From Fodinicola feengrottensis (lineage in GTDB: Bacteria; Actinomycetota; Actinomycetes; Mycobacteriales; HKI-0501), in assembly GCF_010993775.1 (NCBI RefSeq), contig NZ_WOTO01000031.1, positions 1-64,000 on the forward strand: a DNA stretch of 64,000 bases, given 5' to 3'. The stretch's first letter is position 1. Every line of letters begins with the position of its first letter. Made by a program: the position numbers and the translations under genes. Under the pieces are notes generated by a model. The model was given only the letters and a program-made list of their open reading frames with translations, was not told the origin of the DNA and did no database searches. Of the stretch, positions 59,656 through 64,000 are shown piece by piece.

Positions 59656-60102
59656 ATGGCGAGCCAACACGTCAGGGTGGAGAGCACGACGACCGCCGAT
59701 CCGGCGACGGTTTACGCGCTCCTGCGGGACGGCAGCGGGTGGCCCGAATTCACCCCACTCGGGTCGTACGAGCTGGTGTCCGCCGGCACCGGCGAGCCGA
59801 CCGAACTCGGCGAGATCCGGATCTTTCACACCGGGAGGTTCCACGCGCGCGAGCAGATCGTGGAGATGATCGAGAACCGGCGACTGAGCTATGTGCTGCT
59901 CGCCGGCATGCCGCTGCGCGGCTACCGCGCCGACGTCGATCTGGAGCCCACCGACTCCGGGACGTTGATCCGCTGGCACTCGACCTTCGACCCGAAGACT
60001 TTCGGTACGGGCTGGCTTTACCGTACGCAGCTGCAGGGTTTCATCCAGAAGACCGCGGACGGGCTGGCCGCCCGTGCGACGGAGGTAGCCCGAGACCGGT
60101 GA
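59656..60102 (+). CDS. SRPBCC-family (polyketide cyclase/START-like) protein
   Basis: 148 residues. VESTTTADPATVYALLRDGS and WPEFTPLGSYELV open a START-fold domain; RWHSTFDPK and the final long helix (FIQKTADGLAARA) complete it. Small-ligand binding or cyclase-like role. ATG 59656 has AGGAAGGAC upstream. Control by the divergent TetR protein is likely. Its end overlaps the convergent SARP gene by 62 bases. Confidence 0.85.
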   Translation: MASQHVRVESTTTADPATVYALLRDGSGWPEFTPLGSYELVSAGTGEPTELGEIRIFHTGRFHAREQIVEMIENRRLSYVLLAGMPLRGYRADVDLEPTDSGTLIRWHSTFDPKTFGTGWLYRTQLQGFIQKTADGLAARATEVARDR

Positions 60103-63021
60103 GCAGGTCGGTGCGAGCCTGTCGGTACGCGCCGGCCGTCAGCAGGTCGCCGGCGGCCGCGTACGCGTCGACCGCCGCGTCGAGCAAGGCCGCGCGGTCC
60201 AGCGGCGGGAACGCCTGATCGCTGACGGTGAGGCTCTCGGCGATTAGCCGGACCGCTTCGGGGGCGTCGCCCAGCCGCAACGCCAGCTGGCTCAGTCGCT
60301 GCAGGACCCGTGCCTGGATCACGCGGTCGCCGTTCCGCCGGGCCACCGAGCCGCAGCGTACGAAGGTGACCTTCGCGTCCGCGAGCCGATCGGCGGCCAG
60401 ATATCCGTCGGCGCGGGCGAAAAGCCCGTAGCCGTCGGCGACCTGGGTGCCGGTCGCGAGCAGGTGGTCGGCGGCGCTGTGCAAGGTGCCGGCGGCTTCC
60501 GGCGATCCGCAGCTCAGCTGGGTCTCGCCGGTCCAGAAAATCGCCTCGTACCACAGTTTGCTGGCGTGGGTGGCCCGCGCTCGTTCGGCCGCCGCACCGA
60601 AATGGCACAGCGCGTCCTGCGTTTTTGCGCGCGGTAACTGGCGATCCGGCCCAGATAGATCAGCACGTGGGCCTCGGTGCTGGTTCCTTTCAGCAGCAGC
60701 TCGCGCGCGGCCAGCAAGGACTCCTCCGCGCCGTCCAGATCGCCATCGGCGAGCCGCAGAATGCCCCGCAACCGCAACGTCAAACCGATCCCGTACGAGT
60801 CGCCGGCGTCGGTGAAGAGGTTGTGTGCACGGGAAATCGCGTCGGTGGCGTCGGCGTACCGGCGCCTGGTCGCGTGCAGCGCTCCGAGCTGCAGCTCGAG
60901 AGCGGCCTGGCCCGACCGGTGCCCGCTCTCGCGCATCGCGGTCAGCGCGTACGTGCCGGTGTCCCGCCAGTCCTCGACGTCGTCGAAAGCCGCGAACTCC
61001 TCAATGGACAGGGCAGCCAGCTCCCAGCACAGGTCCCGCAGCGCCGGCTCGTCGGCCGTCTGCCGGACGGCCGCCATCAGGTTGCCTCGCTCTGCGTCCG
61101 GCCACGCCAGCGAGGCATCCAGCAGCAGCTCCGGCCAACCGTCGATCGGTTGCCATCTGCCGGTTGCCTCGCTGTTTGTCGCGCCATCGCCGAAAACCGC
61201 TCCATGAGCTCGGTCCATAAGCGCGAGCCAGCCGGCGAAGGCGCGTCGCAGGGCAGCGGTTCGTACGGCGGCCGGCTCGGCGGCGCGGCCACGCTCTCGC
61301 GCGTATACCCGCAGCAGGTCGTGGAACCGGTAGCGGTGCTGGCCGAGTGCGTCCCGGCCGGCGACCTCCAGCAGTCGGGTGTCGACCAGCTCCACCAGCA
61401 ACGCTTTCGGCGTCGGCGATCGGACAGTCCAGCACAGCGGCCGCCACCCAGCCGGCGAGGTCGGGCGCGTCCAGCTGGCCGAGCCGGCCGAACAACCTTC
61501 CGGCCGGCTCGCTCAGGCCCTGGAAACTGAGCCCGAAACTAGCCCTGACCTGCAGTTCCCGATGCCGCAGCTCATCGAGTCGGTGATGTTCGTCGGCGAG
61601 TCGGTCGACCAGGTCCCGTACGGTCCAGTGGGTCCGCGCGGCGAGCTTCGCGCCGGCTACCCGCAGCGCCAGCGGCAGCCCGCCGCACAGCCGGGCCAGC
61701 TCGCGGGCGGCCGCGACCTCCACGCCGATCCGGTCCGGGCCGACCATCCGGCCGATCAGCGTCAGGCTGTCGGACAGCTCCAGTGGGCGCAGGTCGATCA
61801 GGTGCCCGCCGGGCAGGCCAGTCAGTCGTACGCGGCTGGTCACCACCACTGGACAGCTCGGCGTGCCGGGCAGCAGGGGCTCGATGTGCGCGTGGTCTGC
61901 CGCGTTGTCCAGCACGATCAGGATCCGCCGGTCGGCCAGCATGCTCCGGTAGCACGCGATCCGCTCGGCGAGGCGGTCCGGATGGCGGCCGCCGGCAGCC
62001 GCAGCGCGCGCGCGCAGAAATGCGGCCAACACGGCGGCCGGGTCGGCCGGTCGGCCGTTCGCGCCGGCCAGGTCCACGTAGAGCTGGCCGTCCGGACACG
62101 CGCCACGAATTCGGTGCCCGATCCGTACGGCGAGCGTCGTCTTGCCGACTCCGGCAGGCCCGGAGATCGCTACCACGGACAGCGCGTCGGCGGTCTTGCC
62201 CAACACGTCCACGGCCGCGTCGACCTCCTTCTCCCGGCCGGCGAAGTCGGCGATATCGGCCGGTAGCTGGGCCGGCGCCGGCCCGCCCGGCGCACTGGTC
62301 GCACGGATCTCCCGCTCGACTTCGCGCAGCTCCGGGCCGGGATCAAGGCCGAGCTCGTCGGCCAAAGCGCGGCGACCGCGTTCGTACGCGTCGAGTGCCT
62401 GCGCTGGCCGCCCGGTCCGGTGGAGCGCGCGCATCAGCTGCCCGACGAAGCGTTCCCGCCAAGGCCAGCGGCCAACCAGGTCGGTGAGCTCGGCGACCAG
62501 CCGGTCCGGGAGCGACTGGTCGCTGCCCAGCTCGGCCTCGATCCGACCCTCCAGTGCCGTCAGCCGGCGCTCGGCCAGTCGCTCGGCGGCCTCGGCCAGC
62601 AGCGGCACGTGGTGCAGGCCGTCGTACGCCGGACCGCGCCACTGGCCGAGGGCGCGGCGCCAGAGCGCGCCGGCCGCCGTCGGATCGGCCTCGGCGAGCG
62701 CCGCGCCGGTCAGCCGCTGGAACCGGTCCGCGTCCAGCTCGCCCGGCTCGATGTCGAGTTGGTAGCCGGTCGCCTGCCGGCTGATCCGGGCCGGGTCGTC
62801 CAGCAACTGGCGGAGGTGATAGACGTAGATCTGCAGATTCTTGGCGGCGGTTTTAGGTGGCCGCCGGCCCCAAACCGCGTCGATCAGTTGGGCGACCGGC
62901 ACCACAGTGCCGCGTTTTTCCACCAATACCGCCAGAGTGACTCGTTGTTTCACCGCGCCGAGAGCGACGGCACCACTGTGTCGGTTTCGGCGGACAATTC
63001 GCCGAGCACTCCGAATCGCAT
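60041..63021 (-). CDS. AfsR/SARP-family regulator, three frameshifts
   Basis: About 990 residues. MRFGVLGELSAETDTVVPS begins the winged helix, which continues after a shift near 62955 as KQRVTLAVLVEKRGTVVPVA and LQIYVYHLRQLLDD. A BTAD domain (to about residue 245), an NB-ARC ATPase with Walker A ISGPAGVGKTTLAV and Walker B RRILIVLDNA, and TPR repeats (LQLGALHATRRRYADATDAI) follow. Other shifts lie near 61405 and 60627. It starts two bases after the stop of another AfsR-like gene, so the two are probably co-translated. Confidence 0.86.
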
Positions 63022-63022
63022 C

Positions 63023-64000
63023 CTATCGGCTGGCCCGCTCGCAGGTACGCGAACATTGTTCGCGAACGTATAGACGTACGAGATCGTAGAATTGGTAATT
63101 GTCGCGGCCAACGACGTAAAGCAGTCGCGCATCCACCAGTTGTTCGAGGATTTCCGTTGCGGCTGCTGGTGATTCGCCCAGGGCGCTGACGGCGAGCGCG
63201 ACGGTCAGGCGCGTTGCTTCCAGCGAACCGAGATCGTCCAAAGCCTGCCGGAGCGAGGCGCTCAGGTCCTGGTAGCTCAGCGAAAGGGATGCTCGTACGC
63301 CGGAAAGGACCTCCAGACGCAGGCTGTCGTCGGCAAGCGACGCGGCCAGATCCGCGACTGGCTGATCGCGCAGCAGTTCGCCGGCGATCCGGAGCGCGAA
63401 CGCTGAGCCACCGCATCGGTCCACCACGGTCGCAGCGGCGGCGCCCTGGTGCCGTACGCGCTCAGCCCCGGCCACGGCCGCCAGCAGCAGCAGCTCCAGG
63501 CCCTCTGACCTGGTGAAAGGGCCGAGGTCGAGCTGGTCGACGGCGGACAGGCCGGTGAGCCTTGGCCGGCTGGTCACCAGGACCTGGCTCGCACCGGCGC
63601 CCGGGAGCAGCGGCGCGACCTGGGATTCGTCGACCGCGCCGTCGAGCAGGACGAGCACCCGGCGGTCGGCCAGCACGCTCCGGTAAAGCGCGGTTCTTTC
63701 TTGCAGCTCGGCCGGAATCGGTTCTATCCCCAGAGAATCCAGAAAATCGGTGAGAATGGTGGCCGGCTCGACCCGTCGGGAAAGGGAACCGCCCAGATCC
63801 GCATACACCTGCCCGTCCGGAAACCGGTCCTGCAGCTGGTGGGCGATCCGCACCGCCAGGGTGGTCTTGCCGGCCCCGGCCGGCCCGGAAATGGCGACCA
63901 CCGCGGCCACCTCGCGGCGCAGCGCGATTTCGGCTCCCCGACTGACAAAAATCGGCGGCAGTGCCGGCAGCTGAGCGGGCGCTGGCCGTCGATCCAGGGC
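63023..64000 (-). CDS. AfsR-like NB-ARC regulator, partial (N-terminus beyond window)
   Basis: 325 C-terminal residues visible. ALPPIFVSRGAEIALRREVA leads to Walker A ISGPAGAGKTTLAVRIAHQL and Walker B RRVLVLLDGAV, then VLVTSRPRLTGL and the NB-ARC helical region with YQFYDLVRLYVREQ at the end. The protein stops there, without the TPR domain of its neighbours. The NB-ARC region resembles the same part of the next gene, so tandem duplication is likely. The N-terminal DNA-binding part is not in the window. Confidence 0.85.
   Translation of the reverse strand, partial: ALDRRPAPAQLPALPPIFVSRGAEIALRREVAAVVAISGPAGAGKTTLAVRIAHQLQDRFPDGQVYADLGGSLSRRVEPATILTDFLDSLGIEPIPAELQERTALYRSVLADRRVLVLLDGAVDESQVAPLLPGAGASQVLVTSRPRLTGLSAVDQLDLGPFTRSEGLELLLLAAVAGAERVRHQGAAAATVVDRCGGSAFALRIAGELLRDQPVADLAASLADDSLRLEVLSGVRASLSLSYQDLSASLRQALDDLGSLEATRLTVALAVSALGESPAAATEILEQLVDARLLYVVGRDNYQFYDLVRLYVREQCSRTCERASR

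Overview
The window is high-GC actinomycete DNA. Actinobacterial marks include an SsgA-family division/sporulation protein, an F420-dependent glucose-6-phosphate dehydrogenase, a GlnE adenylyltransferase close to a glutamine synthetase, three AfsR/SARP-type regulators, and the nif3 - zinc-ribbon (CdsZ type) - RNase H gene order known from Mycobacterium tuberculosis Rv2230c-Rv2228c. The gene set suggests a filamentous, possibly spore-forming organism. I do not assign a genus.

The dominant technical feature is broken reading frames. About 50 one- to four-base shifts interrupt more than 25 genes, including housekeeping genes such as accC, nadE, glnA, glnE and ptrB. Many shifts sit in homopolymers or short tandem repeats, and each broken protein continues intact in another frame. 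I read these as consensus errors, not pseudogenes, and annotate each such gene as one CDS across its shifts.

Layout. 0-3 kb: 3' end of an acetyl-CoA carboxylase biotin carrier gene, the biotin carboxylase, and an overlapping POT-type transporter. 3-8 kb: an FkbM methyltransferase with a 19-codon reading frame upstream, a repeat-bearing intergenic region, a large AfsR-like regulator and an NlpC/P60 hydrolase. 8.4-11.4 kb: nif3, zinc ribbon, RNase H, GNAT operon. 11.4-16.2 kb: an SLC13/ArsB-like permease with a stress protein, a DUF3311/sodium-solute symporter pair, the RNase P RNA gene rnpB and a P-loop kinase. 16.2-25.7 kb: secreted GH92 mannosidase with a ricin-type lectin domain, SRPBCC and hydrolase pair, a secreted P1 peptidase, an FAD monooxygenase facing its TetR regulator across a dense operator region, and a BtuF-like metal receptor. 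25.8-35.4 kb: a molybdenum hydroxylase large subunit ending in a 165-bp MITE, fgd, panB, two Uma2 paralogues around an MFS transporter, a cytochrome P450 relic, a D-cysteine desulfhydrase/ACC deaminase-type gene and its divergent LysR gene. 35.5-45.0 kb: nadE and a nitrogen block (glnA, an amidotransferase, glnE) interleaved with four proline/glutamine-rich membrane proteins.

45.1-48.8 kb is an accessory island: a truncated group II intron-like RNA segment, then two divergent pairs (GntR-YdcF and radical SAM-CYTH) sharing an AT-rich operator region. This is the best candidate here for an uncharacterised system. 48.8-55.0 kb is a minus-strand N-methylated amine operon (choline-kinase-like protein, permease, FAD/aminomethyltransferase dehydrogenase, second FAD oxidoreductase). 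55.3-56.6 kb holds four tRNA genes (Gly-GCC, Cys-GCA, Val-GAC, Val-CAC) and the ssgA-like gene. 56.9-64 kb holds oligopeptidase B, a TetR/SRPBCC pair and two tandem AfsR-like regulators, the last cut by the window edge.

Three copies of a 62-bp double-hairpin palindrome (4.2, 29.4 and 55.2 kb) and a scattered 13-mer palindrome, GTCCACANTGGAC, occur across the window.
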